Shown here: piece after piece, positions 7,689-16,066 of the stretch | Layout of the letters: every line of letters starts with the position of its first letter | Position numbering within the stretch: position 1 is the first letter of the stretch | Assembly (NCBI GenBank): GCA_963663365.2 | Contig: CAXXIH010000004.1 | Coordinates: 930,001-994,000 of the forward strand | Length of the DNA: 64,000 bases | Reading direction: 5' to 3' | Source of the DNA: G963663365 sp963663365 | GTDB taxonomy: Bacteria > Hinthialibacterota > Hinthialibacteria > Hinthialibacterales > G963663365 | The notes under the pieces: generated by a model | The model's input: the letters and a program-made list of their open reading frames with translations, nothing else | Database searches by the model: none | What the model was told of the DNA's origin: nothing | Translations under genes and position numbers: made by a program

Positions 7689-10106
7689 TTAATCGCCAAA
7701 GCCCAACAAAATGCCGGCGAAATCGACCGGAAGCACATTGGCCTGCGCCAAAACCGCAGCCTGCACATTGAGCCGTAGCGTATTCAATGTCAGATCAGTC
7801 GTTTCTTGCGCGATATCCGCATCGGTAATTCGCGTCTCCGCACTTTGCACATTATATGATTCCGTATCCAATGAGTTGGCCGTCGCCGTCAGCCGTGTCG
7901 TCATCGATCCCGCCCGGGCTTGAATCGAAAGTACCTGCTCCAAAGCCGCATCGATTACTTCCAGGGCCTCTGTTGCATCGCTGGCATTAAGCACACTGAT
8001 ATCATCCAGCGTCCGGCTGGCTGAAATGCCCAAACTCTGCGGACGTACATCTCCCAGGCTGAAAGAAATTTCTTCCTGATCCAATCCGCCGAGGAAAAAG
8101 GACATCTCTTTGCTGACAGATGAAATGGTAAAAGTCTCGCCCCCAGTCGCACTGGTGGATGTTATGGGCACGATACTGTCGAAATCGATTGTGAGGTATT
8201 GATAGTCGTCTTTCGCCCCGTCAGCCCGGGGACCGGATACAAATGTCACATCTTGTTGGCCGCTTTTAAAAGCAACCGCTTCACCGCCGTTCAAAGTTCC
8301 GGAAAAAGTCTCGGCAACGTTATATAACGAATCGCTGCCCGTACTAAAATTATTTCCTACCCGGAATGTAACGGTGGAATAAGACCCATCGTCGTTTTGG
8401 CTTCCCTCCAGAGTCACAATCTCCCCGGCTTCCACAGTCTGGGCCTCGCCGTTATTGACGCTAATCACGGCTTGTTCGGCGTTGCCTTCAAAAACAGTTG
8501 TTGCTGAATCGCTTGTTTGGCTTGTGCCGTTCACGATTAATGTGAAATAGGTTCCTGAATTGGTGGAGGCCACATCATCGACAACACGTAACTCACCCGT
8601 CGCCTGAAGTGTCGCTGTGGCATCGTTGAAACCGAAAGACGTCGCCGTTTGATTGCGAAAGTTCAGCTCATCGATTAAGTCTTGGAAATTCTGCACGACG
8701 CCATTGCCCGCTGTTCCATCTGGACCACCTTGGATTGTAAGAACCGTATTAAACGTTGTGCCATCTGCGTTTGTTCCTTCAATTTCAAGCGTATCTAGGT
8801 TGCTAAGAGTAATCCCATTAAAGGCAGAGGCGTTGAGGTTTGTGGCCGCAGTAACAGCCGCTCCCGTAGCCTCGATCACAAACCCAATTCCCGTCTCAAC
8901 AATTCGCTCTTGAGCGGCTGTCACGGTTTGCACTTCAATTTCAAATTCTCCGGTATCGAAAGTCGATCCCGTAACCGATGAAAAGCTGTTTCCGATTTGT
9001 GCATTGTTTGTAACTGCGACAACCTCCCCATTAATGCTATTGCTTCGGATGATTCCTGTTTCGGTAATCTGGTTGCTGCCCGCATCCAAAACCGTGAAAT
9101 CGATGTTAAAAGCGCTGATTGCCCGTCCCTGATCGGTCGTAAATTCCAAGCGTCCTGTGCTTGCCCCTGAATCGAAATCGACCGTCGTCTCCAGCGTTCC
9201 GGTGCCATCGATACCGAGTGTCGCTTCGGCGTCATCAATCGCCTGTTGGATTGCATCGACTAAACTTGTACCGATGCCGCCGCCGCCATCGATATCGGTA
9301 CCGGCGCTGATCACAAAGCTCCCGCTGAATTCCGTGGTCCCGTTTGCTAAAACCCCGCTGAATTCAAACCGATCGCCCGCGGAAAGCGTCGCCCGGTTAA
9401 ACGTCAAACCGGGCAGGGTATCCGCTCCTGCGGCGATAGCCGCGCCATTGATAAACTGCGCGGCTGTTGTGGCAATATCCGTCTGTTGTTGAATACCAAC
9501 ATTAATCCCGGCCGTGCTGCCCGAACGAATTTCCGCGCGCCCATCTTGGGTTTTAACAATATTTAAATAGCTCCGCCCATCGAGCAAAGTCGCGCTGTTG
9601 GAACCATAGGAAATCGAACCGCCCAGACGGTTGTCGATATTGTCTATAAATTCGCTCTGACTGCCGATACTCCCATCTAATAACCGCTTACCCCCAAACG
9701 ACGTCGTTGATGCAATTCGGTTGAGCTCGGATAGCAAATCTCCGATTTCGTTTTGTAAAGAAATCCGCTCGGAAATCGTTAGCGAGGTCGATGAAGCTTC
9801 TTGCGCTTTATCCCGGATGCTCTGCAATGAGGTTACAAATTCATTGAGTGCTTCATCCGCTAAATTCGAAACGGCCATCGCATCCTGCACATTTTCTGAA
9901 GCACGGCTTAAAGCCCGGACTTGCGTACTCAATCTGCGGCTTAATACAAAACCACCGACGTCGTCCGAGGCACGGTTAATCCGTAATCCCGAAGCAAGCC
10001 GTTCGAGATTAATGCCGATCCCTTTGTTGGCTTGGTTAATCCGGCTGATGATCCCTAAAGCCGGGATATTTGAATGGACACTAAGCGAAGATGCTTGGGT
10101 AACCAT
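7689..10106 (-). CDS. Flagellin, very long form, divergent paralogue (805 residues)
   Basis: A second filament protein with the conserved N-terminus (LERLASGLRINRASDDVGGF, NVQDAMAVSNLADEALNEF) and C-terminus (AETRITDADIAQETTDLTLN). Its middle follows the same plan as the neighbouring flagellin: shared blocks FSGVLANGTTEF, TSLVDAIQQAID and GSTFDTGEFEIEV appear in the same order. It departs from consensus at several core positions (for example GGFVLSRRL where AGLAIS is usual, and a final FGD), suggesting a specialised or minor filament subunit. ATG at 10106 has GGAAGG upstream. The long leader region on its 5' side holds the structured elements at 10.27-11.33 kb. Confidence 0.92.
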   Translation of the reverse strand: MVTQASSLSVHSNIPALGIISRINQANKGIGINLERLASGLRINRASDDVGGFVLSRRLSTQVRALSRASENVQDAMAVSNLADEALNEFVTSLQSIRDKAQEASSTSLTISERISLQNEIGDLLSELNRIASTTSFGGKRLLDGSIGSQSEFIDNIDNRLGGSISYGSNSATLLDGRSYLNIVKTQDGRAEIRSGSTAGINVGIQQQTDIATTAAQFINGAAIAAGADTLPGLTFNRATLSAGDRFEFSGVLANGTTEFSGSFVISAGTDIDGGGGIGTSLVDAIQQAIDDAEATLGIDGTGTLETTVDFDSGASTGRLEFTTDQGRAISAFNIDFTVLDAGSNQITETGIIRSNSINGEVVAVTNNAQIGNSFSSVTGSTFDTGEFEIEVQTVTAAQERIVETGIGFVIEATGAAVTAATNLNASAFNGITLSNLDTLEIEGTNADGTTFNTVLTIQGGPDGTAGNGVVQNFQDLIDELNFRNQTATSFGFNDATATLQATGELRVVDDVASTNSGTYFTLIVNGTSQTSDSATTVFEGNAEQAVISVNNGEAQTVEAGEIVTLEGSQNDDGSYSTVTFRVGNNFSTGSDSLYNVAETFSGTLNGGEAVAFKSGQQDVTFVSGPRADGAKDDYQYLTIDFDSIVPITSTSATGGETFTISSVSKEMSFFLGGLDQEEISFSLGDVRPQSLGISASRTLDDISVLNASDATEALEVIDAALEQVLSIQARAGSMTTRLTATANSLDTESYNVQSAETRITDADIAQETTDLTLNTLRLNVQAAVLAQANVLPVDFAGILLGFGD

Positions 10107-10146
10107 GGCCGCTTACCTTCCTGACATTCCCCCTGGGGAATCGTCA

Positions 10147-10168
10147 TTTTTCGCGAAATTGCGAAAAA
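10147..10168. promoter_or_regulatory. Perfect 8-bp inverted repeat just upstream of flagellin
   Basis: TTTTTCGC and GCGAAAAA flank the six bases GAAATT, forty bases before the start codon at 10106. No run of T follows the stem on the minus strand, so it is a poor terminator. It could be an operator or a leader hairpin of the flagellin transcript. Function is not shown by the sequence. Confidence 0.4.
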
Positions 10169-10270
10169 AAGCTCAAGTTTTTGCGCAAGCGGCCTATAAC
10201 TGTTCTAGACCCGGAAGTTCGAAAACGAATTGCACGGTGTCTAAAACACGTTAACTAAGGCGTAGCCGCC

Positions 10271-10355
10271 TGCAGTCCCGGACAGGGCTGCGGTGTGCTG
10301 CGGCGGTCGATTAAGCCATTAGTTGTCCTTTGGCCGGGATGCGACTAATGGCTTA
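10271..10355 (-). ncRNA. Structured leader element, copy A
   Basis: A perfect 12-bp stem (10312-10323 with 10344-10355) has a loop that reads CATCCCGGCC on the minus strand. The strand then continues ATCGACCGCCGCA and, after about 20 bases, CCGGGACT (10281-10274), which can pair with the loop TCCCGG as a pseudoknot. The same loop, the same GACCGCCGCA block and the same downstream pairing partner occur in two further copies at about 10.8 and 11.2-11.3 kb. Lying 5' of the flagellin gene and in its direction, this is a candidate cis-regulatory RNA. I do not recognise a known riboswitch consensus. Confidence 0.5.
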
Positions 10356-10799
10356 CTCTTTGTGCACGCAACGGAACATATGTTCAAATCTCCTGGCAGG
10401 CTCCAGCCGGATTCAGATATCCGGATTTTTGGAACCGGTCACAGATCGGATTTGAATTAGAGTGCGCGCTTATTCTCAATCCGGAATACACCAAGACCGG
10501 TCAAGAACCTAAAGCGGCACGGATTGGAACTCATAAAAAGTTCCGGTTTTGTTCTATCTCATCGGATCACCAAACCCTCCTCACGTATGAATTCATATCC
10601 ATACATCCGAATGGCTGGCGTCCGTTGTCTCCTAGTGGGAGGACCGGGGCCTCGGAATGGTCCGGCCCTCCAAGATCAACGGAGATAGATCTTGTGCGGG
10701 TTCAGCACACCCAAACGGCCGCGTTAATACGCTTTGGATGTGGCCGGTCGTCGGAGGATTCGGGGAGGGGATTGTCGAACCGGATGGCTCAACAGAAGG

Positions 10800-10885
10800 A
10801 CCCCGGACCCAGACTGTCGGGTGCGTGCGGCGGTCGAATCACGTCCATGCCACGATACCTAAGGCCGGGATGCGGCATAGACGTT
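10800..10885 (-). ncRNA. Structured leader element, copy B
   Basis: The stem is 10841-10851 with 10874-10884 and has one internal mismatch that is C opposite A on the plus strand but a G-U wobble on the minus strand. The loop again reads CATCCCGGCC on the minus strand and is followed by TTCGACCGCCGCA. The pseudoknot partner here is CCGGGGT, whose change relative to copies A and C also remains pairable (U-G) only on the minus strand. These two wobble changes favour a minus-strand transcript. Confidence 0.5.
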
Positions 10886-11084
10886 GTTTTCCGCAATGTC
10901 TCTGAACGTGAGCCTCACGTGTGCGGGAGGTTTCCGCAACACAGCCCAAAAACCAAATGGACCAGTCGATCCTTCGGCCTTTCGGGCAAATGGGCTCATG
11001 CACCTAAATTATGATCCTCATCTCCTGTCTGCGCTCAAATCATTTCTTACAGCCTCCATGGCTAGGTCAAATCCAAAAGCCGGT

Positions 11085-11136
11085 AAAAAAAGAGGCGCAC
11101 GCCACAGATCTGGTGGATCTTTGCAGAGTGCGCCTC
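11085..11136 (-). terminator. Intrinsic terminator downstream of leader element C
   Basis: On the minus strand GAGGCGCAC (11136-11128) pairs with GTGCGCCTC (11100-11092), and seven T follow at once (11091-11085). The loop itself contains a smaller hairpin. Its place just after element C resembles the expression platform of a riboswitch, and it would stop transcripts about 1 kb short of the flagellin unless bypassed. Confidence 0.65.
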
Positions 11137-11199
11137 GGCTTTCGTCTTGCTGAGACTTTGGTCGATACGGCGGGAGGGACTTCTCCCTGCGTGTCGCCT

Positions 11200-11330
11200 T
11201 CAGTCCCGGGCCCAGCTACAGTGGCTGCGGCGGTCGATCAAGCCCTTATCCTGCTCCTAGTCGGTTCGTGAGGGTCACGGGCCTCACCAACTGACCTCAT
11301 CCTTGGCCGGGATGAGGATAAGTGGCTTGG
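11200..11330 (-). ncRNA. Structured leader element, copy C
   Basis: A 14-bp stem with a one-base bulge (11239-11252 with 11315-11329) encloses a larger loop holding an extra hairpin and the conserved CATCCCGGCC (minus strand, 11314-11305). ATCGACCGCCGCAG and the pseudoknot partner CCCGGGACTG (11210-11201) follow as in copies A and B. Stem sequences differ completely between copies while pairing is kept. About 65 bases further downstream on the minus strand lies an intrinsic terminator. Confidence 0.5.
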
Positions 11331-11336
11331 GAACTT

Positions 11337-12002
11337 TTTGTGATCCTGGGGAGAGTGGGCGGTTTGCCCTGGGCTCGTTCCGGGGTCACTGCGCGTCCTG
11401 ACGCAAGAGTGTTACCGAGGCCTTAACGGCTTTTTTAGTTATCGATTTAAAGGCCGTGCCGAAGCACGGGCACTTTGAATCCGGTTTTATAGGTTTCCTT
11501 CTGTTCTCCCGGAGAAAATCTCCGGGCTTGATACCTTCCAGGTTAAGGAACAATGCAATCGCAATAGCAGTAAACAGAATGGAGCAGTCACCCCTATGGG
11601 TGCTGCCCTCCATGGCTGGTCTAAACACCGAGCCGTTGTTTCCCCAGCGGCTTTGCCATCTATCTGATGCCAGATTCAAGAAACCTTGACATTAACAGCT
11701 GGCGCTGGTGAAAAGACCTATTTTACCGTGTCGATACTGTTATCGGCGCTTTGAAGATACTTCTTAAGCTTTTTTTCAGATTTTTTTTATTTTTTTCCTG
11801 AAATAATCCTGGCGAGCCCTACAAGCAGGCTGTCGATACATAAGTGTCAGAAATTCAAGCGATTAGAAAAACACTACCCGTTTTGCATCTTTTTCTATAC
11901 CCGCGCATCATGAAATTGAGGTCATTTAAAGCCAAAAATTGCCTTTTAGATCGCAGTCATAGGAACTTTGGACTGACAAAAATGTCGCGCAGGATTTCCG
12001 TC
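11337..12002. other. Gene-free region upstream of the structured elements
   Basis: No convincing coding region is present. The minus strand holds several compact hairpins, for example the CCGTGC-TTCG-GCACGG hairpin near 11460 and CCCGGAG-ATTTT-CTCCGGG near 11520. A block AGCCATGGAGG (minus strand, near 11615) recurs near 11060. The stretch 11700-11990 is AT-rich and may hold the promoter of the flagellin leader, but no clear -35/-10 pair can be assigned. Confidence 0.4.
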
Positions 12003-12632
12003 TCATGACGGGCAGAAATTGATAATGGATTGATAGGCCCTGTTAAGGCTCTCCGAATTCTTTGCGGCAACAGCAACATTCCAGTCGTTCGAAATAAATT
12101 CGATTAATCGTGCATTGTAATTCGGTCCCTGTTTTGCCGTACTACCCGATACGGGCGCCAAATCTTCCCTTAATGCCCTTTGTCTGCTTTTTCGCGCACA
12201 ATTAACCAAGCACCTTTTGGCATCTTCTTCGAGGTCAGGTTTGGAGGGGATATGCTTTTCCGAAATCTTTAGGAATTGGGCAAACCCCGCCCGGTCTGCC
12301 AAAATCCAAGATTCCACTTCTCGCACTGCAACACGAAAAAGAAAATTTGAATTCTGTGGCTGTGTAACCCATTCGGATATCAGGATCGGGGCGCATTCGC
12401 ACTGGTCCAAATCTGTTAGAAGAATGCACGGCATCCCTTTGGCCGCTTGGTTTAATCCATTGGCCATCCTTTTGAGCCGGCCAAATCCTCTCCCATGAAT
12501 ACGATTTGCTATCAGCAATCGGCCATCTGAAAGATCGACCAATCTTTTCAGTACGGCTTCACTAACATCATCTTCATATGCAATTTGTATCGGTATGTTA
12601 GGACGCATCGAACAAGGATAATTGGCTGACAC
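12003..12632 (-). CDS. DUF4276-like protein, partner of the ATPase upstream
   Basis: A protein of about 209 residues resembling DUF4276, a TOPRIM-like family often encoded beside ATPases. Visible features are an acidic N-terminal motif (IAYEDDVSEAVLKRLV), a hydrophobic strand ending in acidic residues (CILLTDLDQCECAP), the block REVESWILAD and a C-terminal GPNYNARLIEF segment. The GTG at 12632 has GGAAG six bases before it and overlaps the ATPase gene by 35 bp; an ATG at 12608 is possible but lacks a site. The overlap implies translational coupling. Such pairs often act in phage defence, with the TOPRIM-like partner as nuclease. That role is inferred here. Confidence 0.65.
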   Translation of the reverse strand: MSANYPCSMRPNIPIQIAYEDDVSEAVLKRLVDLSDGRLLIANRIHGRGFGRLKRMANGLNQAAKGMPCILLTDLDQCECAPILISEWVTQPQNSNFLFRVAVREVESWILADRAGFAQFLKISEKHIPSKPDLEEDAKRCLVNCARKSRQRALREDLAPVSGSTAKQGPNYNARLIEFISNDWNVAVAAKNSESLNRAYQSIINFCPS

Positions 12633-13752
12633 CTTTTGCTTCCGTACGTGTCACAACTGCATCAGCAATCGTCAAACCGCTTTCAAGAAGCGTCCGGACT
12701 CCATCAATGTCCGAGCAGTTCTCAACCCTAGTGCCTTCAGTAGATGGACTGAGCAACAGCACCTCCTCGCCGCCGATCCCCGCATCGGAAAGCAAATCCA
12801 CACTGTGCGTGCTGAGCATAACTTGGCGTTTTTTACGCGATTGAATCTTCGAAATTAAAGCGGGCAGTTTTCTAACTACGCCTGAATGAAGAGAAAGCTC
12901 CGGTTCCTCCAATAGCAACAGAGAATCCCCATCCAGGAGCGACCAAAGAAATCCGATCAAGCGCAAAGTGCCATCCGAAAACTGATCTTCACGCTGCTTT
13001 CCGGCATGAGGACGCCAGTGTTCGTAAACCGCCTCAAGGTGCGGTATTCCCATTTCGTCTTTGGTATCTGTCAGTTGTTTGAGCTGTGGGACAGCCGTTT
13101 GCAGGGCGGCCTCGATTTTCCGTAACCGGCTTCTCCTGGTTTTTTCCGGCGTCTTTACCACTCTTTCAAGGAAACTGCGTCCGAATGGATCCGTCGGCAC
13201 GCCGGGTCCTGCAAATGCATCGGGATAACGCAAAAGCTGGGGAACGAGATGCAAATACACCGTTGATTCCAGGAATTCCACAATCTGGCGAAAGTCCCTA
13301 TTTACATTGATCTGTTCGAGATGAGTTTGGGTTAGACGAGCAGGGTCTTCTTTATCATGGCGATCTGGTCTTTGCAGTAAATTCTTCTTTCCTTGCCAAA
13401 CCCGCTCATATTCAATCCGGGGCTGACGTTTTCCCCGTGGCTCCTGCCGGATTCCAATTTCATATTTCCAAATCGGTTCAAGACCGGCCGATTCGGAAAA
13501 AGAAACCTCAATACTAACAACAGGATCACGCCGGGCGGCCAAACAGCGAATCTTTGATAATCCTCCACGGTCGCCCACCGCCTTCTGCAACCCTCCACCC
13601 GGCATTGCAATATCACGAAGGAAGCGAAAGACATCGAGAAAATTCGACTTGCCGGAGGCATTAGGGCCAACCAAAAACATACGTTGTCCAAGCCGCGCAA
13701 CGGCGGTTTGAAAGTTTCGCCAGTTTCTCAATCTAACTTGGGAGACAATCAT
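12598..13752 (-). CDS. AAA (AAA_21/SMC-like) ATPase
   Basis: A 384-residue ATPase of the class seen in OLD-, PARIS- and Gabija-like systems. Walker A is VGPNASGKSNFLD near residue 30, the ABC-like signature lies in QFSDGTLRLIGFLWSLL, Walker B is LLLLEEPELSLH, and the switch histidine is in MLSTHSVDLL. The N-terminal RLRNWRNF opening is typical of the AAA_21 family, which detects or signals through DNA and partner proteins. ATG at 13752. It is followed with overlap by the DUF4276-like gene, and the two form a self-contained pair between a gene-free region and the terminator of the rplS operon. Confidence 0.82.
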   Translation of the reverse strand: MIVSQVRLRNWRNFQTAVARLGQRMFLVGPNASGKSNFLDVFRFLRDIAMPGGGLQKAVGDRGGLSKIRCLAARRDPVVSIEVSFSESAGLEPIWKYEIGIRQEPRGKRQPRIEYERVWQGKKNLLQRPDRHDKEDPARLTQTHLEQINVNRDFRQIVEFLESTVYLHLVPQLLRYPDAFAGPGVPTDPFGRSFLERVVKTPEKTRRSRLRKIEAALQTAVPQLKQLTDTKDEMGIPHLEAVYEHWRPHAGKQREDQFSDGTLRLIGFLWSLLDGDSLLLLEEPELSLHSGVVRKLPALISKIQSRKKRQVMLSTHSVDLLSDAGIGGEEVLLLSPSTEGTRVENCSDIDGVRTLLESGLTIADAVVTRTEAKGVSQLSLFDAS

Positions 13753-13851
13753 TATGCCTTGCCATGTCCTTCGCTTAAGGACAGAAACAGGGTATTCGCA
13801 GACCTATGCGGTGTCAATCATCGCAAAACTTTGGACAAGCTCCACCCACAC

Positions 13852-13886
13852 ACAAAAAAAAACCCACCCGGAATTCCGAGTGGGTT
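13852..13886 (-). terminator. Intrinsic terminator of the ffh-rplS operon
   Basis: On the minus strand AACCCACTCGG and CCGGGTGGGTT form a stem around AATT, followed directly by a run of nine T. It lies about 40 bases after the rplS stop codon. Confidence 0.85.
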
Positions 13887-13926
13887 TGAATAGGTTTTCG
13901 ATAAAAAACGAAACGGAAAAAGCGGC

Positions 13927-14463
13927 TTATGCTTCGCTGTTTTCGGCCGCTGTTTCTTGAGGCGCGGCATCCTGTACCGGCATGGCAGCCTTTTCGGCGG
14001 CCGCTTCGGCTTCATGAGCGGCTGCTTCGGCGGCGGTTCTTTTGGCCACGATCGCGCGCTGCGCTTGTTGGATACGCGTCGCCTTACCGACACGATCACG
14101 CAGGTAATACAGTTTCGCACGGCGGACTTTACCGTGACGCACCAGCTTTAGAGAATCGACACGCGGCGAATGTAACGGGAATGTACGTTCCACGCCGATA
14201 CCGTAGGACAGTTTGCGGATCGTAAACGTCTCACCCAATCCACTGCCCGCACGGCGAATGCATACACCCTCAAAAGCTTGGATGCGCTCTTTGTTACCTT
14301 CGATAACACGTGTATTCACACGCACGGTGTCGCCCGGCTGAAAATGCGGAACTTTTTTGCGAAGTTGTTTCTTCTCAAATTCGGCCACGGCGGCCAATGA
14401 ATCCGCACGCGTAATTGCTTGGACTTCCGCGCTCTTGTCTTTTTTCTGTTTCTTTTTCGCCAT
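13927..14463 (-). CDS. rplS: 50S ribosomal protein L19
   Basis: Ribosomal protein at the 30S-50S interface. The L19 core is clear: FQPGDTVRVNTRVIEGNKER, then QAFEGVCIRR, GIGVERTFPLHSP and VRRAKLYYLRDRVGKATRI. At about 178 residues it is longer than the usual 115-130 because of an alanine- and glutamate-rich tail of roughly 45 residues after the core, plus a charged N-terminal extension. ATG at 14463 has GGTGA five bases upstream; another ATG lies two codons earlier. It is the last gene of the operon before the terminator. Confidence 0.95.
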   Translation of the reverse strand: MAKKKQKKDKSAEVQAITRADSLAAVAEFEKKQLRKKVPHFQPGDTVRVNTRVIEGNKERIQAFEGVCIRRAGSGLGETFTIRKLSYGIGVERTFPLHSPRVDSLKLVRHGKVRRAKLYYLRDRVGKATRIQQAQRAIVAKRTAAEAAAHEAEAAAEKAAMPVQDAAPQETAAENSEA

Positions 14464-14680
14464 AATCATCACCGTAAAACGTCCGGCCTAAAATCGAATT
14501 CGGCCTCAACGTTTAAATCGTTTTTGTCTCGCCGTTTTCTAAAAGTCGAACGGATGGACTACACCCGGGGCCTTCAGATGCTCAAAATCATGCCGCCGGT
14601 ACACAGGCTCCGGGCAGACAGTCGGATAAACTAGCCGAATCCAACCATCTGGTCGAGTCAAGGACCCCGCCTTTCCAGCG

Positions 14681-15316
14681 TCATTCGCTCGATGATCCGC
14701 TAAGCCCGCTGGGTGTCTCGCCAATGATCCGGTCCAGGGTAATCGCCAACGCGCTTCGCACCGATAAATGATTCCAATCTTCAGTTCCCCGGATCGGCTC
14801 AAGCAGCATGTCTGCTTTACGTAACGTCTCCGGCAAAAGCCCCCAACCCGTGCCCATAAACAACATAATCGGACGCTTTTCGGTCAACGCCACCTCACGC
14901 ACATCGGCATAACTGCTCAAAGGCGTATCGTAAGAGCGCGCCGAAGTCGTCACGACCAGTGGACGCACACCACGACGGGCTTTGGCATCGAAAAGCGCAT
15001 CTTTCGGATTTTTGACAATCTCCAAAAGTTCGAACGCCTCCGACCGGTTATGTTCATAGGCCTTGCCCGCGCCATCCTGCCAGTAATCGCGAATCCGCTC
15101 ACCGATCATCTGCATCGTCTCGTGCGGATGCACAATATAAAAACACTCCACACCATAAGTCTTACAAGTGCGAGAGATATCGTGCAGATCCATCGGCGTG
15201 AGCGATGTCGTAATCGTCGAGCCGTCGCGGCCCAAAATCGGATGGTGGATCAAAGCCACATCAATATGATAGGCATGTTCCCCGCTCTGGGCGGAACGCT
15301 GTCTATTATTCGCCAT
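14681..15316 (-). CDS. SPOUT-type RNA methyltransferase (Methyltrn_RNA_4 family)
   Basis: A putative SAM-dependent RNA methyltransferase of 211 residues. It opens with VALIHHPILGRDGSTITTSL and ends with a SPOUT-like knot region (PIMLFMGTGWGLLPETL, then the block WNHLSVRSALAITLDRI). Members are commonly encoded next to or fused with TrmD. Here the ATG at 15316 overlaps the trmD stop codon by 11 bp, so the two are translationally coupled. The RNA target is not known from the sequence. A 200-bp gap separates it from rplS. Confidence 0.8.
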   Translation of the reverse strand: MANNRQRSAQSGEHAYHIDVALIHHPILGRDGSTITTSLTPMDLHDISRTCKTYGVECFYIVHPHETMQMIGERIRDYWQDGAGKAYEHNRSEAFELLEIVKNPKDALFDAKARRGVRPLVVTTSARSYDTPLSSYADVREVALTEKRPIMLFMGTGWGLLPETLRKADMLLEPIRGTEDWNHLSVRSALAITLDRIIGETPSGLSGSSSE

Positions 15317-16019
15317 GTTTCAAGTCGTCTTGTTCTTTCAACCACTTCTCATACAAATCCGGACGTTTCCTGCGCGTTCTTTCAATCGCTTGCTCCAAAC
15401 GCCATTTCGCAATGGCCTGGTGATTGCCGGAAAGCAGGACATCCGGAACTTCTAATCCTTCAACCTCCCGGGGACGCGTATAACGCGGACTGTCCAAAAG
15501 ACCGGAGGTAAAGGAATCTTCATTCACTGAATTCATCGAGCCGACAACACCGGGAATCAGCCGGGCCACAGCATCGATAACCACCAAGGCCGCAAGCTCT
15601 CCGCCTGACAGCACATAGTCGCCGACAGAGATCTCTTCGCCCTTTAGTATCTCCAAAGCGCGTTCATCGATCCCTTTATAATGGCCGCACACAAAGATCA
15701 ACCTGTTCTCACAAGCGTACGACTCGGCGGCCTCTTGTGTAAAAACCCGGCCTTGAGGGGAAGGAAAAAGAACTCGAAATCCCGAATCATCCGCCGTAAT
15801 ATCTCTTACAGCATTAAGAATAGGCATCGCGTTCATCACCATGCCATCCCCGCCGCCATACTGTTCATCGTCGGTCGAACGGTGTTTGTCGTCGGTGTAG
15901 TCCCGAAGATTGTGAATAGAAATATCCAAATACCCCGCTTCTTGAGCACGGCCGACGATACTGGCCTTTAGCGGTTCCGAAACCAATTCCGGAAATGTCG
16001 TCAGGATATCGATCTTCAC
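15306..16019 (-). CDS. trmD: tRNA (guanine-N1)-methyltransferase
   Basis: Methylates G37 of tRNAs reading codons that start with C, preventing frameshifting. The protein is 237 residues, a normal length. It shows MKIDILTTFPELV, the STDDEQYGGGDGMVM loop, CGHYKGIDERAL and the trefoil-knot SAM site VGDYVLSGGELAAL. The start is a GTG at 16019; no ATG is nearby. It sits in the conserved rpsP-khpA-rimM-trmD order. Confidence 0.96.
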   Translation of the reverse strand: MKIDILTTFPELVSEPLKASIVGRAQEAGYLDISIHNLRDYTDDKHRSTDDEQYGGGDGMVMNAMPILNAVRDITADDSGFRVLFPSPQGRVFTQEAAESYACENRLIFVCGHYKGIDERALEILKGEEISVGDYVLSGGELAALVVIDAVARLIPGVVGSMNSVNEDSFTSGLLDSPRYTRPREVEGLEVPDVLLSGNHQAIAKWRLEQAIERTRRKRPDLYEKWLKEQDDLKHGE

Positions 16020-16066
16020 AATGATTCAACACACGTCTTAATACGGCAGGTTAGGACATTCCCCGG

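Noticed and set aside
10625..11271. Short plus-strand open frames across the structured elements
   Set aside because: They run opposite to the wobble-supported RNA strand, lack ribosome sites and show no protein motif.
10257..11380. c-di-GMP-I (GEMM) riboswitch, group II intron, tmRNA or RNase P RNA in the flagellin upstream region
   Set aside because: The GEMM core strings are not found around the conserved loop, no domain V or CCA-ended acceptor stem is seen, and the three copies share a different consensus.
12003..13752. Direct assignment of the ATPase pair as PARIS (AriA-AriB)
   Set aside because: The partner resembles DUF4276 rather than the DUF4435 partner of PARIS, so only a general resemblance is claimed.
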